From: Desulfovibrio sp. A2
GTDB lineage: Bacteria; Desulfobacterota; Desulfovibrionia; Desulfovibrionales; Desulfovibrionaceae
DNA length: 64,000 nt
Direction of reading: 5' to 3'
NCBI RefSeq assembly: GCF_000226255.1
Contig: NZ_AGFG01000063.1
Span: 1 to 64,000, forward strand
Shown: positions 29,985 to 38,355 of the stretch, piece after piece
Layout: the number at the start of each line of letters is the position of its first letter
Position numbering within the stretch: the stretch's first letter is position 1
Translations under genes and position numbers: made by a program
Notes under the pieces: model-generated
What the model was told of the DNA's origin: nothing
Databases searched by the model: none
The model's input: only the letters and a program-made list of their open reading frames with translations

Positions 29985-30038
29985 ACGGCCTAAGCCGGGG
30001 CAGTAAGCATGCCTTATTGTCTGGGCTTAGGCCGTTTT
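29985..30038 (+). terminator. Second hairpin between aprA and qmoA
   Basis: ACGGCCTAAGCC at 29985-29996 pairs perfectly with GGCTTAGGCCGT at 30024-30035, with an inner imperfect stem (AGTAAGCATGCCTTATTG), and runs into TTTT. It lies 38 bp upstream of the qmoA ATG, so it could be a second terminator or an attenuator for read-through into qmo. Confidence 0.7.
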
Positions 30039-30075
30039 GACGAAGGCCCGATAAACTGTAGGGAGGATAGCGAGA

Positions 30076-31314
30076 ATGTCGAACTCCATACTCGTCGTCG
30101 GAGGCGGTTTCAGCGGACTTACGGCCGCCATTGAAGCCGCGGAAGTCGGCTATGAAGTGTACATCGTCGAGAAAACACCGTTTCTTGGCGGGCGGGTTGC
30201 GCAGCTTAACAAATATTTCCCCAAGCTTTGCCCTCCCTCCTGCGGCCTGGAAATCCAGTTCCAGCGCATCAAGAAGAACCCGCGCATCAAGTTCTTCACC
30301 CAGGCGGAAGTGACCGCCGTGTCCGGCGAAGCTGGCAACTACACCGTCAAGGTGCACATCGAGCCGCGCGGCACCGTGCCGAGCAGCGCCGACCTTTCCC
30401 TGCTCGCCTCCTCCCTTGAAAGCGCCGTGGACAACGAGTTCGAACTGGGCCTCGCAAAGCGCAAGCCGCTGTACATGAGCGTGCCGTTCGCCTTCCCCAG
30501 CCGCTTCGTGCTCGACAAGGCCGCGCTCTCCCGCGCCGACGAACTGAAGGTCGGCAAGAGCGCGTTCTGCGACATGAACGAAGCCCCGCGCGACATCGAG
30601 CTGAACGTGGGCAGCGTCGTCATCGCCACCGGCTGGAAGCCTTACGACGTGACCAGGCTGTCCAACCTTGGCGCGGGCAAGTTCGCCAACTGCGTGTCCA
30701 ACATGCAGCTGGAGCGCCTGGCCTCGGCCAGCGGCCCCACCGCCGGGCAGATCAAGCGCCCCTCCGACGGCAAGGCCCCCAAGAAGGTGGCCTTCGTGCA
30801 GTGTGCGGGCTCGCGTGACCAGAACCACCTGAACTACTGTTCCTACATCTGCTGCATGGCCTCCCTCAAGCAGGCCCTGTACGTGCGCGAGCAGTTCCCC
30901 GACGCGGAAGTGACGGTGTACTACATCGACCTGCGCACCCCGGGCCGCTATGACAAGTTCCTGCGCAAGGTGAAGGCCGACGAGAAGATCGCCTTGGTCA
31001 AGGGCAAGGTCGCTGGCGTCGAGGAAGACGCCGCCACCGGCGACGTCATCGTCGAGGTGGAAGACGCGGTGAAGGGCGAAAAGCGCAAGCACCGCTACGA
31101 CCTCGTCGTGCTGGCCACCGGCATGCAGCCCAGCCTCGCGGGCCAGAAGCTGCCTTTCGACGTGCCCGTGGACGAGGAAGGCTTCATCGTCGGCGGCGAG
31201 GAAAAGGGCATCTTTGCCGCCGGGTGCGCCCAGAAGCCGCTCGACGTGATGCGTACCGCCCAGTCCGGCACCAGCGCGGCCCTGAAGGCGATTCAAACGG
31301 TGAGAGGGAGGTAA
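30076..31314 (+). CDS. qmoA: Quinone-interacting membrane-bound oxidoreductase subunit QmoA
   Basis: FAD-binding soluble subunit of the Qmo complex that links the menaquinone pool to APS reductase. It is related to HdrA: ILVVGGGFSGLTAAIEAAEVG at the N terminus, EKTPFLGGRVAQL, the CPPSCGLE stretch, and a C-terminal FAAGCAQKPLDVMRTAQSG. The 412 aa suit QmoA, which is shorter than HdrA because it lacks the ferredoxin domains. GGGAGGA precedes the ATG. qmoB follows after 6 bp. The expected role is to accept electrons from QmoC and QmoB and hand them to AprBA. Confidence 0.97.
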   Translation: MSNSILVVGGGFSGLTAAIEAAEVGYEVYIVEKTPFLGGRVAQLNKYFPKLCPPSCGLEIQFQRIKKNPRIKFFTQAEVTAVSGEAGNYTVKVHIEPRGTVPSSADLSLLASSLESAVDNEFELGLAKRKPLYMSVPFAFPSRFVLDKAALSRADELKVGKSAFCDMNEAPRDIELNVGSVVIATGWKPYDVTRLSNLGAGKFANCVSNMQLERLASASGPTAGQIKRPSDGKAPKKVAFVQCAGSRDQNHLNYCSYICCMASLKQALYVREQFPDAEVTVYYIDLRTPGRYDKFLRKVKADEKIALVKGKVAGVEEDAATGDVIVEVEDAVKGEKRKHRYDLVVLATGMQPSLAGQKLPFDVPVDEEGFIVGGEEKGIFAAGCAQKPLDVMRTAQSGTSAALKAIQTVRGR

Positions 31315-31320
31315 TACAGA

Positions 31321-33582
31321 ATGGCCACCAAAATTGGCGTCTATTTCGACCAGTCGAGCATCGGCGGCGGTCTCGACCTTGAGTCCCTTGCCGATACTGT
31401 GGGCGGCAAATGGGGCGATCTCACGCCGGTCTGCAAGGTCTTTCCCGTCCTTGCCGACAAGAAGGCCCGTGACGAGATCATCGCCGACATCGAGGAAGAA
31501 GGCCTGGACGGCGTGCTGCTGTGCGGCGCTTCCCCCCGCGTCGACTGGGACCTCTACGAATTCGAGGGCGTGCTGGTCGACCGCGTGAACCTGCGCGAGC
31601 AGGGCGTGCTTTCCTACAAGAACCCCGACGGTTCGCTGCCCGACCCCGAGGCGGCCCCCCAGCTGCTTGAAGCGCTGGTGACCGACTACGTGAACATGGG
31701 CGTCGTCCGTCTGCAGAAGACCACCGCCCCCGACGGTTCGCCCTCCGAGGGCGTGCGCCGCGTGCTGGTGCTGGGCGGCGGCTGGACCGGTCTTACCGCG
31801 GCCACCAACGCCTCGCTGGCGGGCCACGAAGTGGTGCTGGTGGAAAAGGACGAAGTGCTCGGCGGCCGCGCCCTTGGCCTGCTGAAGACCGTGCCGCTCA
31901 GCCACCCCTACACCGACGTGCATGACACCGGCATCGAAAAGAAGATCGCCGCCGTGCAGGGTGACGCCAACATCACCGTGTACACCAAGGCCAAGCTGGC
32001 CAAGCTCTCCGGCCAGCCCGGCGACTTCACCGCCACCATCGCGCTTGCCTCGGGCGAGCAGGAAGTGAAGGTGGGCGCGGTCGTGCTGGCCACCGGCTGG
32101 CAGCCGCAGGACACCAAGGTGCTCGAGCCCTTCGGCTACGGCAGCCTGCAGAACGTGGTGACCGCCGCCGAGTTCGAGAAGCTGGCCAAGAACGGGGGCA
32201 TCACCGCCCGCCGCGTGGCCTTCATCCTGAACACCGCGCTGGCCGAACCGGCCGACCCCTACGCCGAAGTGTGCGCCGAAGCCCCGGCAGAAGCCCCCGC
32301 CCCGGCGGAAGGCGAAGCCGCCGCCCCGGTGGTGAAGGACCACGAAAGCGTGCGCCACCTGCCCATCTCCAACGCCATCAGCAGCGTTGTTGCCCTGAAG
32401 CAGGCCGGCTACGTGTGCGACGCCTTCGAAGGCGGCCAGGCCTTCATCCTGTACGACAGCATGGTGGTGCAGGGCATCCACGAGCGGTTCTACAAGGCCG
32501 CGCAGGATCGCCTGGGCGTCATGATGTCCAAGGCGGAAATCCGCTCCATCACCCAGGCCGCCGACGGCAGCCTGAACGTGCTGTGCGACAAGACCCTCAT
32601 CGGCGACGACATCGAGATCAACGTGGACATGGTAGTGCTGCCCACCGGCATCGTGCCCGCCACCGCGAAGGATCCCATCGTCAACTTCGACTACCGCCAG
32701 GGTCCGGCCTTCCCCGACCTGGAACTGTTCGAAGGCTACGCCGACTCGAACTACATCTGCTTCCCCTACGAAACCCGCCGCACGGGCGTGTACGCCGCCG
32801 GTTGCGTGCGCCAGCCCATGATGCTGGACGCCGCCGAGGAAGACGCCGTGGGCGCCACCATGAAGGCCATCCAGTGCATCGAATCCGCCAACCGCGGCGT
32901 TGCGGTGCACCCCCGCTCGGGCGACCTGTCGTACCCGCTGTTCAACTTCGTCCGCTGCACCCAGTGCAAGCGCTGCACCGAGGAATGTCCTTTCGGCGCG
33001 CTGGACGACGATGAAAAGGGCACGCCGAAGCCGAACCCGGCCCGCTGCCGCCGCTGCGGCACGTGCATGGGCGCCTGCCCCGAGCGCGTCATCTCCTTCG
33101 CCAACTACAACATCGACCAGATCGGCTCCATGATCCGCGAGATCAACGTGCCGCCGGACATGAAGAAGGGCGGCCCCCGCGTGGTCATCCTGGCCTGCGA
33201 GAACGACGCCTACCCCGCGCTGGACATGGCCGCGCTGCGCGGCAAGCACTGGAGCCCGTACGTGCGCATCATTCCCGTGCGCTGCCTTGGCTCGGTCAAC
33301 GCCATCTGGGTTGCCGACGCCATGTCCAAGGGCATCGACGGCGTGATGATGCTGGGCTGCAAGTACGGCGACGACTACCAGTGCCACTTCGTCAAGGGTT
33401 CGGAAATCTGCAAGCGCCGCAAGGAGAACATTGCCGAGACGCTGAACCGCCTTGGCGTGGAGCCGGACCGCGTGGAGCAGTACGAAGTCGCCATTGACGA
33501 GTACGACAAGCTCCCCGGCGTGATCGAGGACTTCATGAACATGATCCTTGAGAAGGGTCCGAACCCGTTCAAGGGGTACTAG
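31321..33582 (+). CDS. qmoB: Quinone-interacting membrane-bound oxidoreductase subunit QmoB
   Basis: HdrA-like flavoprotein with an added MvhD-like end, 753 aa. The N-terminal 140 residues resemble the HdrA N-terminal domain. FAD binding is at VLVLGGGWTGLTAATNASLA near residue 150. Two 4Fe-4S motifs run from about residue 545 (CTQCKRCTEECPFGAL and CRRCGTCMGACPERV). Residues 620-753 match the MvhD delta domain (VVILACENDAYPALD, RCLGSVNA, LGCKYGDDYQCHF). An Ala/Glu/Pro-rich insert near residue 320 looks flexible. It lies between qmoA (6 bp) and qmoC (13 bp). Confidence 0.97.
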   Translation: MATKIGVYFDQSSIGGGLDLESLADTVGGKWGDLTPVCKVFPVLADKKARDEIIADIEEEGLDGVLLCGASPRVDWDLYEFEGVLVDRVNLREQGVLSYKNPDGSLPDPEAAPQLLEALVTDYVNMGVVRLQKTTAPDGSPSEGVRRVLVLGGGWTGLTAATNASLAGHEVVLVEKDEVLGGRALGLLKTVPLSHPYTDVHDTGIEKKIAAVQGDANITVYTKAKLAKLSGQPGDFTATIALASGEQEVKVGAVVLATGWQPQDTKVLEPFGYGSLQNVVTAAEFEKLAKNGGITARRVAFILNTALAEPADPYAEVCAEAPAEAPAPAEGEAAAPVVKDHESVRHLPISNAISSVVALKQAGYVCDAFEGGQAFILYDSMVVQGIHERFYKAAQDRLGVMMSKAEIRSITQAADGSLNVLCDKTLIGDDIEINVDMVVLPTGIVPATAKDPIVNFDYRQGPAFPDLELFEGYADSNYICFPYETRRTGVYAAGCVRQPMMLDAAEEDAVGATMKAIQCIESANRGVAVHPRSGDLSYPLFNFVRCTQCKRCTEECPFGALDDDEKGTPKPNPARCRRCGTCMGACPERVISFANYNIDQIGSMIREINVPPDMKKGGPRVVILACENDAYPALDMAALRGKHWSPYVRIIPVRCLGSVNAIWVADAMSKGIDGVMMLGCKYGDDYQCHFVKGSEICKRRKENIAETLNRLGVEPDRVEQYEVAIDEYDKLPGVIEDFMNMILEKGPNPFKGY

Positions 33583-33595
33583 GAGGAGATGGAAC

Positions 33596-34750
33596 ATGGC
33601 TCAACCCGTCAGGATTCAACCCGATCTTGAGTTCGTCAAAGAACTGCAGGCTGTCGGTGGCGAATCGCTCAAGAAGTGCTACCAGTGCGCCACTTGCAGC
33701 GTGGCCTGCCCCATCTCCCCCACGAGCAACCCCTATCCCCGCAAGGAGATGGTCTGGGCCTCGTGGGGCCTGAAGGACAAGCTGCTGTCCGACGTGGACA
33801 TCTGGCTGTGCCACAACTGCGGCACCTGCTCCGACCTGTGCCCCCGCGGCGCGAAGCCGGGCGACCTGTTGTCCGCGCTGCGCAACATGACCTACGCGCG
33901 CCTCACCCAGCCCACCGTGGTTGGCAAGTGGCTGTCCTCTCCCCAGTACCTGCCCATCCTGGTTGCCATTCCGGCCATCCTGTGGGCGGTGGTCTGGATG
34001 ATCATGGCCGGCGTGAACGGCTCCCTGTTCCCCCAGGGCGACATCGTGTTCGGCAAGCTGTTCCCCGGTGACTTCACCATCGACCCCATCTTCATGCTTA
34101 CCTTCTTCACGGCGGTGGGCATCCTGTTCAAGGGGACCAAGAACCTCATCGCGTCGTTCCAGCCTGAAGGCCGCACCCTGATGCTCGGCAAGACCAAGCA
34201 CTGGACGCTGCACCTGGTCGACGTGATCCTCGAGGAAGTGCTGACCCACACCAAGTTCAAGGATTGCGGCGCGGACAAGTCCGACCGCAAGGTGGGCCAC
34301 ATGATCCTCATGTACTCCTTCGTCATCCTGGCCTTCGTCACCGGCGTGGTGGCCGTGGGGCACTGGGGCGGCAAGGTGATTCCGGCCATCGAGATCCACA
34401 CGCCCATGCCGCTGACCTTCCCCGTGAAGATCCTGGCGAACATCGGCGCGGTGATGCTGCTGGTGGGCCTGGCCATCCTTACCGTGCGCCGCAAGGCCCT
34501 GGACCCCAAGAAGACCAGTTCGAACTACTATGACTGGTACCTGCTTGGCGTCATCTGGGTGGTTGCCGTCACCGGCGTGCTCAGCCAGCTGTTCCGCCTC
34601 GCGGGCATCGCTCCTGTCGCCTACAGCGTGTACTACGTGCACCTTGTGGCGGTGTGGATGCTGTTCGCCTACCTGCCGTGGTCGAAGCTCGGCCACCTTG
34701 TGTACCGTACCGCCGCGCTCACCTACGTGCGCGCCATGGGCCGCCGCTAG
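33596..34750 (+). CDS. qmoC: Quinone-interacting membrane-bound oxidoreductase subunit QmoC
   Basis: Membrane anchor and quinol-oxidising subunit, a natural fusion of HdrC-like and HdrE-like parts. The cytoplasmic N-terminal domain has two 4Fe-4S motifs (Cys28, 31, 34, 38 in CYQCATCSVACP, and CHNCGTCSDLCP). About six hydrophobic segments follow from residue 120 on, with His residues suited to heme b binding (HLVDVILEEVLTH, GHWGG, YVHLVAVW). It is 384 aa from MAQPVRIQPDLEFV; AGGAGGAG lies just upstream. It receives electrons from menaquinol and passes them to QmoA/QmoB. Confidence 0.97.
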   Translation: MAQPVRIQPDLEFVKELQAVGGESLKKCYQCATCSVACPISPTSNPYPRKEMVWASWGLKDKLLSDVDIWLCHNCGTCSDLCPRGAKPGDLLSALRNMTYARLTQPTVVGKWLSSPQYLPILVAIPAILWAVVWMIMAGVNGSLFPQGDIVFGKLFPGDFTIDPIFMLTFFTAVGILFKGTKNLIASFQPEGRTLMLGKTKHWTLHLVDVILEEVLTHTKFKDCGADKSDRKVGHMILMYSFVILAFVTGVVAVGHWGGKVIPAIEIHTPMPLTFPVKILANIGAVMLLVGLAILTVRRKALDPKKTSSNYYDWYLLGVIWVVAVTGVLSQLFRLAGIAPVAYSVYYVHLVAVWMLFAYLPWSKLGHLVYRTAALTYVRAMGRR

Positions 34751-34834
34751 CGGCAGAGAAGGCGGCGCGCGAAGGTGCGCGCACGGCCGGAACAACGAAC
34801 CGAGAAGTCATTCTTCCGATATCAGGAGGCTGCA

Positions 34835-35581
34835 ATGTCTGACGAAGGTCGCAGAGTGTTCAAGATGGAAACCGTTCTCGGCCTGGTCGCCGGGAAGGCC
34901 GGTGCCGACGTGTCCGACCTGCTGGGCTACCTGGCCCAGCGCGCCTTGGCCACCGAAGAGGAAGCCGCCGTGGCCCCCATGGCCAAGGGCTGGCTGTACA
35001 GCCAGAACCCGGCTTTCATGCAGTGCGGTGAAGCCGAAGGCAACTACGACGACTGGGTGAAGAAGGAATGTGGCCGCCTTGGCGACAACGTGTCCCTTCA
35101 GCCCATCTCCGCCGCCGAACTGGCCGGCATCAGCGTGGTGCTGGACAAGATCGCGTCCCTGAAGGCCAACGTGGCCGAACTGGAAGAAACCGTCGCCGGG
35201 CTGCAGGCCCAGGTGAAGGAACTGACCCCCTTCAAGGGCCAGGCCGCCGACCTCGAGAAGAAGCTTGGCCAGTCCGAGCAGAAGGTGCAGAGCCTGAACG
35301 GCGACATCGCCAACCTGAAGAAGGAACTGGCTCCCTTCAACGGCAAGGTGGCCATTGACGAGAAGGAAATCGAGTCCAGCGTGAAGGACATCGTTTCCCG
35401 CGCCGTCAAGGACGCCCTGAAGGCCCTGCCCGTGGCCGCCGCCGGCGCCGCTGGCGCGGCTGCCGCCGAGGGCGGTGCCATGGCCGACTTCGATGCGCCC
35501 GCCGAAGACACCAGCGGCGGCGTGCCCGATACCTTCGGCTTTGGCGCCTCCGGCGCCAGCGACGACGGTTTCGGTTTCTAG
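34835..35581 (+). CDS. qmoD: QmoD, promoter-distal qmo protein
   Basis: Conserved protein encoded after qmoC in Desulfovibrio. Genetic work in D. vulgaris has tied the qmo genes and this promoter-distal gene to growth on sulfate, but its biochemical role is unresolved. The sequence (248 aa) begins with a small helical domain (MSDEGRRVFKMETVLGLVAGK), has a coiled coil at about residues 100-190 (LKANVAELEETVAGLQAQV and LEKKLGQSEQKVQSL), then an Ala-rich linker. It ends in a Gly/Ser/Asp tail with repeated GFG. AGGAGG precedes the ATG by five bases. It lies 84 bp after qmoC and is followed by a strong terminator. Confidence 0.85.
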   Translation: MSDEGRRVFKMETVLGLVAGKAGADVSDLLGYLAQRALATEEEAAVAPMAKGWLYSQNPAFMQCGEAEGNYDDWVKKECGRLGDNVSLQPISAAELAGISVVLDKIASLKANVAELEETVAGLQAQVKELTPFKGQAADLEKKLGQSEQKVQSLNGDIANLKKELAPFNGKVAIDEKEIESSVKDIVSRAVKDALKALPVAAAGAAGAAAAEGGAMADFDAPAEDTSGGVPDTFGFGASGASDDGFGF

Positions 35582-35626
35582 TCGCTACGCGATGTAGAGT
35601 CGCTACGCGGCTTGCTATGAGAAGAG

Positions 35627-35660
35627 AGCGCCCGGTCGGTATGGCCGGGCGCTTTTTTTT
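35627..35660 (+). terminator. Terminator after qmoD
   Basis: AGCGCCCGG at 35627-35635 pairs with 35645-35653 around a 9-nt loop and runs directly into eight T residues. It ends the qmoABCD transcript. Just before it the 11-bp word GTCGCTACGCG occurs twice (35581 and 35599). Confidence 0.92.
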
Positions 35661-35708
35661 GTTGGGGCAGGGGAGGAGGAGGGGGAAGGAAGAAGGGAGA
35701 GGGAAAGA

Positions 35709-36060
35709 GTGTTGTGCCTTTTTTGGGGGCGGCTTCTACGACGGCAGTCCTGCCTTCTTGGGTACTCTCGATTTCGTTATGCCTCCGGCGGGCAAGGGGC
35801 CATTGAACGATGGCCCCTTGCATCCCCGCGTTCCAGGGGGGCTTCGCCTCCCCTGGACCCCCAACGTATCCTGCACCACATTCCCTGCCGGGCAGCTTCC
35901 CTCGGCCAAAGCGCCTTCGGGTGATCTGCCCGGCGGAATGCGATGTGCGCCATACTCTCACGGGCATGGCGGAGCGGGGGTGCCATTATCTGCGCCCCCG
36001 CCGCGACGCATATGCCGCCGCCAAGGCGCGGCGCCACACGCTTCTACACGCGGCACGTTG
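35709..36060 (+). repeat. Repeat family A, copy A4
   Basis: It fills the gap between the qmoD terminator and rtcB. The left end GGCTTCTACGACGGCAGTCC, CTCGATTTCGTTATGCCTCC and the GGGCAAGGGGCCAT/ATGGCCCCTTGC stem match A3. A polypurine tract precedes it at about 35665-35708. Its right part (GCGACGCATATGCCGCCGCC and CACACGCTTCTACAC) matches the inner part of A2 rather than A3. No gene is supported here. Confidence 0.78.
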
Positions 36061-36190
36061 TCTTCGGGTGTTGGGGGGGGGGGCAGGAAGGTGTACAGCC
36101 TGTCACCTTCGCCGGTGGCTAAAGTGAGCCGATAAGCGAAGGGAGTGAGCAAGGGGGCGACCTTGTTGCCTATCCCCAACCGGCTGTCTG

Positions 36191-37606
36191 TCACCCCTTC
36201 AGCACTACCAGCGGGCGGAAGTGATCGATGACACGCACCAGCACGCCGTCCTGCGCGGCCAGCACTTCCGCGATGGACTTGTAGGCGTCGGGGGCTTCGT
36301 CCAGCACCCCCATGTCGGAGCGGCAGACGATGCCGCGCATCTGCGTCTGGAAGCGTTCCAGCGAAATGGTGCGCTGTGCCTCGTTGCGGGACATGCGTCG
36401 GCCCGCCCCGTGCGAGGCCGAGGACAGGTATTCCGTGTTGCCCAGCCCTTCCGTGACGTACACCCCGTCCCGCTGGTTGGCGGGGATGATGCCGGGCTGG
36501 CCAGCGTCAGCCGGGGTGGCTCCCTTGCGGTGCAGCACCAGCGGCGCGCCGGAAGGGCCGGGCTGGTTCCAGACCACGGCGTGGTTGTGGTTCTCGTTGA
36601 TCATGCGGCCCAGCAGCAGGGAAATTTCCTGTTCGGACAGGGGCGGCTGGCTGGATGGAGCCGGGGAAGCAGCGGGGACGAGCGAAGATAGGGAAGAGGC
36701 TGGGAGGGCGGAGGCCGGGGAGGCTGCGGGCCGTGTACGCACCTTGGGCGCGGCGGTGCCGGTGACTGGCTTGTGCGTGGGCCGGGCCAGTTGCCGGTGC
36801 ACGTCGGCCAGCGCGCGCAGGGCGTGTTCCAGCATCAGTCGGCGGTTCAGCAGCGCGTAGTCCAGCGCCCAGTCCATGTCCTGCCGGTAGGCGCGGCCAA
36901 GGCGCGAATCCAGCGGGAACAGCCGTCCCTGCCGCATGTACCATGCGCCGATGTCCCAGCCGGAGCGGCGCGAGCCGGAATGCACGGTGATGCCGATCTC
37001 GCCACGTTTGTTCACCCCCACTTCGAGGAAGTGGTTGCCCCCGCCCAGGGTGGCCAACTGGATGGACTGGCGCGCGTTCACCGCTTCTGTCAGTTGCGCG
37101 TCGCCGCTGGCGCTGGTGAAGCGCGGCAGGTCGTATTCCCCGGCGGCGCGGGTGGCGGTGCCCACGGGAATGGACAGCCGCAGCCTGTCGAGTAGCAGGC
37201 GGCGGGCCGCCTCGTCGGGCAGCGCCTCGTCTGCGGGCAGACCGGTGTTCACGTGGCACATGCCGCAGCCGATGTCGTAGCCCACGAAGCTGGGGCTGAT
37301 GTGCCCGTCCAGCAGGGCCACCCCGCCGATGCACAGGTCGTAGCCCGCGTGGGCGTCGGGCATGACGGCCAGGTGCACCATGCAGGGCAGGGCCAGCGCG
37401 CTTTCGATCTGGTCCCACGTGGCGGCGTCGATGCGCTCCGGCGGAATGGTCAGGGACAGGCGCGGCGGGGCATGGCGCACGCCGGTGCAGGTGGCATGGG
37501 CCATGCGCTCGGCTGGGGACGCACCGCCGCGTTCCCTGCCGGAATTTGCCTTGGGGGCTTGCGTGTCCCGTTTGCCGTGTTTCGAGCGATGCGCTGTGCG
37601 TCCCAT
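36191..37606 (-). CDS. rtcB: RNA-splicing ligase RtcB family protein
   Basis: GTP- and Mn-dependent ligase joining RNA 2',3'-cyclic phosphate or 3'-phosphate ends to 5'-OH ends, used in tRNA and RNA repair. Metal and active-site motifs are complete: PDAHAGYDLCIGGV, VGYDIGCGM, GGGNHFLEVG, HSGSRRSG, NHNHAVVWN and, near the C terminus, SASHGAGR with the guanylylated His. The start at MGRTAHRSKHGK gives 471 aa; an AAGGGG lies just upstream. There is an unusual Pro/Ser/Ala-rich insert of about 45 residues (roughly 280-325) before the NHNH motif. It stands alone, with no RtcA gene nearby. Confidence 0.92.
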   Translation of the reverse strand: MGRTAHRSKHGKRDTQAPKANSGRERGGASPAERMAHATCTGVRHAPPRLSLTIPPERIDAATWDQIESALALPCMVHLAVMPDAHAGYDLCIGGVALLDGHISPSFVGYDIGCGMCHVNTGLPADEALPDEAARRLLLDRLRLSIPVGTATRAAGEYDLPRFTSASGDAQLTEAVNARQSIQLATLGGGNHFLEVGVNKRGEIGITVHSGSRRSGWDIGAWYMRQGRLFPLDSRLGRAYRQDMDWALDYALLNRRLMLEHALRALADVHRQLARPTHKPVTGTAAPKVRTRPAASPASALPASSLSSLVPAASPAPSSQPPLSEQEISLLLGRMINENHNHAVVWNQPGPSGAPLVLHRKGATPADAGQPGIIPANQRDGVYVTEGLGNTEYLSSASHGAGRRMSRNEAQRTISLERFQTQMRGIVCRSDMGVLDEAPDAYKSIAEVLAAQDGVLVRVIDHFRPLVVLKG

Positions 37607-37730
37607 GCCCCTTTCATAGGGCAGGGGGCGGGCAGGGGCAAGGCGTGGACATTCGTGGAATGCGGATGATGTCGGTGGACGTCCGCAGATGCCCGCATGT
37701 GGCAGGGGATGGCCGCAGCCCCGACGCCCG

Positions 37731-38183
37731 TCAGCGGGGCGCGGTGCCCAGCAGCCCGTAGCAGGCGGCCAGCAGCAGGCACAGCGGCGTGTATAGCCGG
37801 GCGTCCCAATGGGCGAAGGTGGTGGAGCGGATGCGCCGGAACAGGCCGCAATACCGAAAGTCGCCAATGGCCCGCACCACGAAGATGAACGCCGCGCCCA
37901 GGCACAGCGTGGGGGCCATGCGGGGCGGCGGCAGGGGCAGCCAGCCCAGGGTCAGGCCCGGCAGCAGCGCCAGCAGGGCGAAGGCCAGGGTCACCGCGCC
38001 GGTCAGCCCGCGCGAGGGGGCGAACAGGGGGCGGCCGCCCGCAGAATCTGGCGTGCGGGGAATGACCCTGTCGAGCCACAGGGTGGACCCCAGAACCCAT
38101 GCCCCGTGCAGCAGGGTGATGGCGGCAAGGCAGAGGGTGGCCACGAGCGCGGCGACGGCGGAGAGCAGGGAGAGGATGGTCAT
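37731..38183 (-). CDS. DUF3995-type small membrane protein
   Basis: 150 aa with four hydrophobic helices: residues 2-27, 60-78, 85-105 and 125-145. The pattern LLHGAWVLGSTLWLDRVIP, then RAIGDFRYCGLFRRIRST resembles the DUF3995 family, whose function is not known to me. I chose the start at MTILSLLSAVAALVATL, where the first membrane helix begins; the 60 codons upstream look non-coding. It lies between rtcB and the heme operon with no obvious operon partner. Confidence 0.7.
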   Translation of the reverse strand: MTILSLLSAVAALVATLCLAAITLLHGAWVLGSTLWLDRVIPRTPDSAGGRPLFAPSRGLTGAVTLAFALLALLPGLTLGWLPLPPPRMAPTLCLGAAFIFVVRAIGDFRYCGLFRRIRSTTFAHWDARLYTPLCLLLAACYGLLGTAPR

Positions 38184-38355
38184 GGGCCGTACATAGCATG
38201 AATGCGGCGGTGCGTCATGCCGCCCGGGTGACACGTGGCACGGGAGGGCCGGAGAGGCGTTCGTTTGCCCGGTCATCGGGAAGGCGCGACACATGCAAAG
38301 CCCCGGAGTGTCGGATGACATTCCGGGGCTTGATCTCGCGCAATGACGGCAGGGC

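Noticed and set aside
29977..33597. A 1206-codon open frame on the minus strand across qmoA-qmoB
   Set aside because: It is the antisense of well-identified qmo genes. The residues are mostly His, Gly, Val, Ala and Arg, as expected from reading a high-GC gene backwards.
35578..35967. A 129-codon open frame within family A copy A4
   Set aside because: It crosses hairpins and the qmoD terminator and does not recur as a protein in the other copies.
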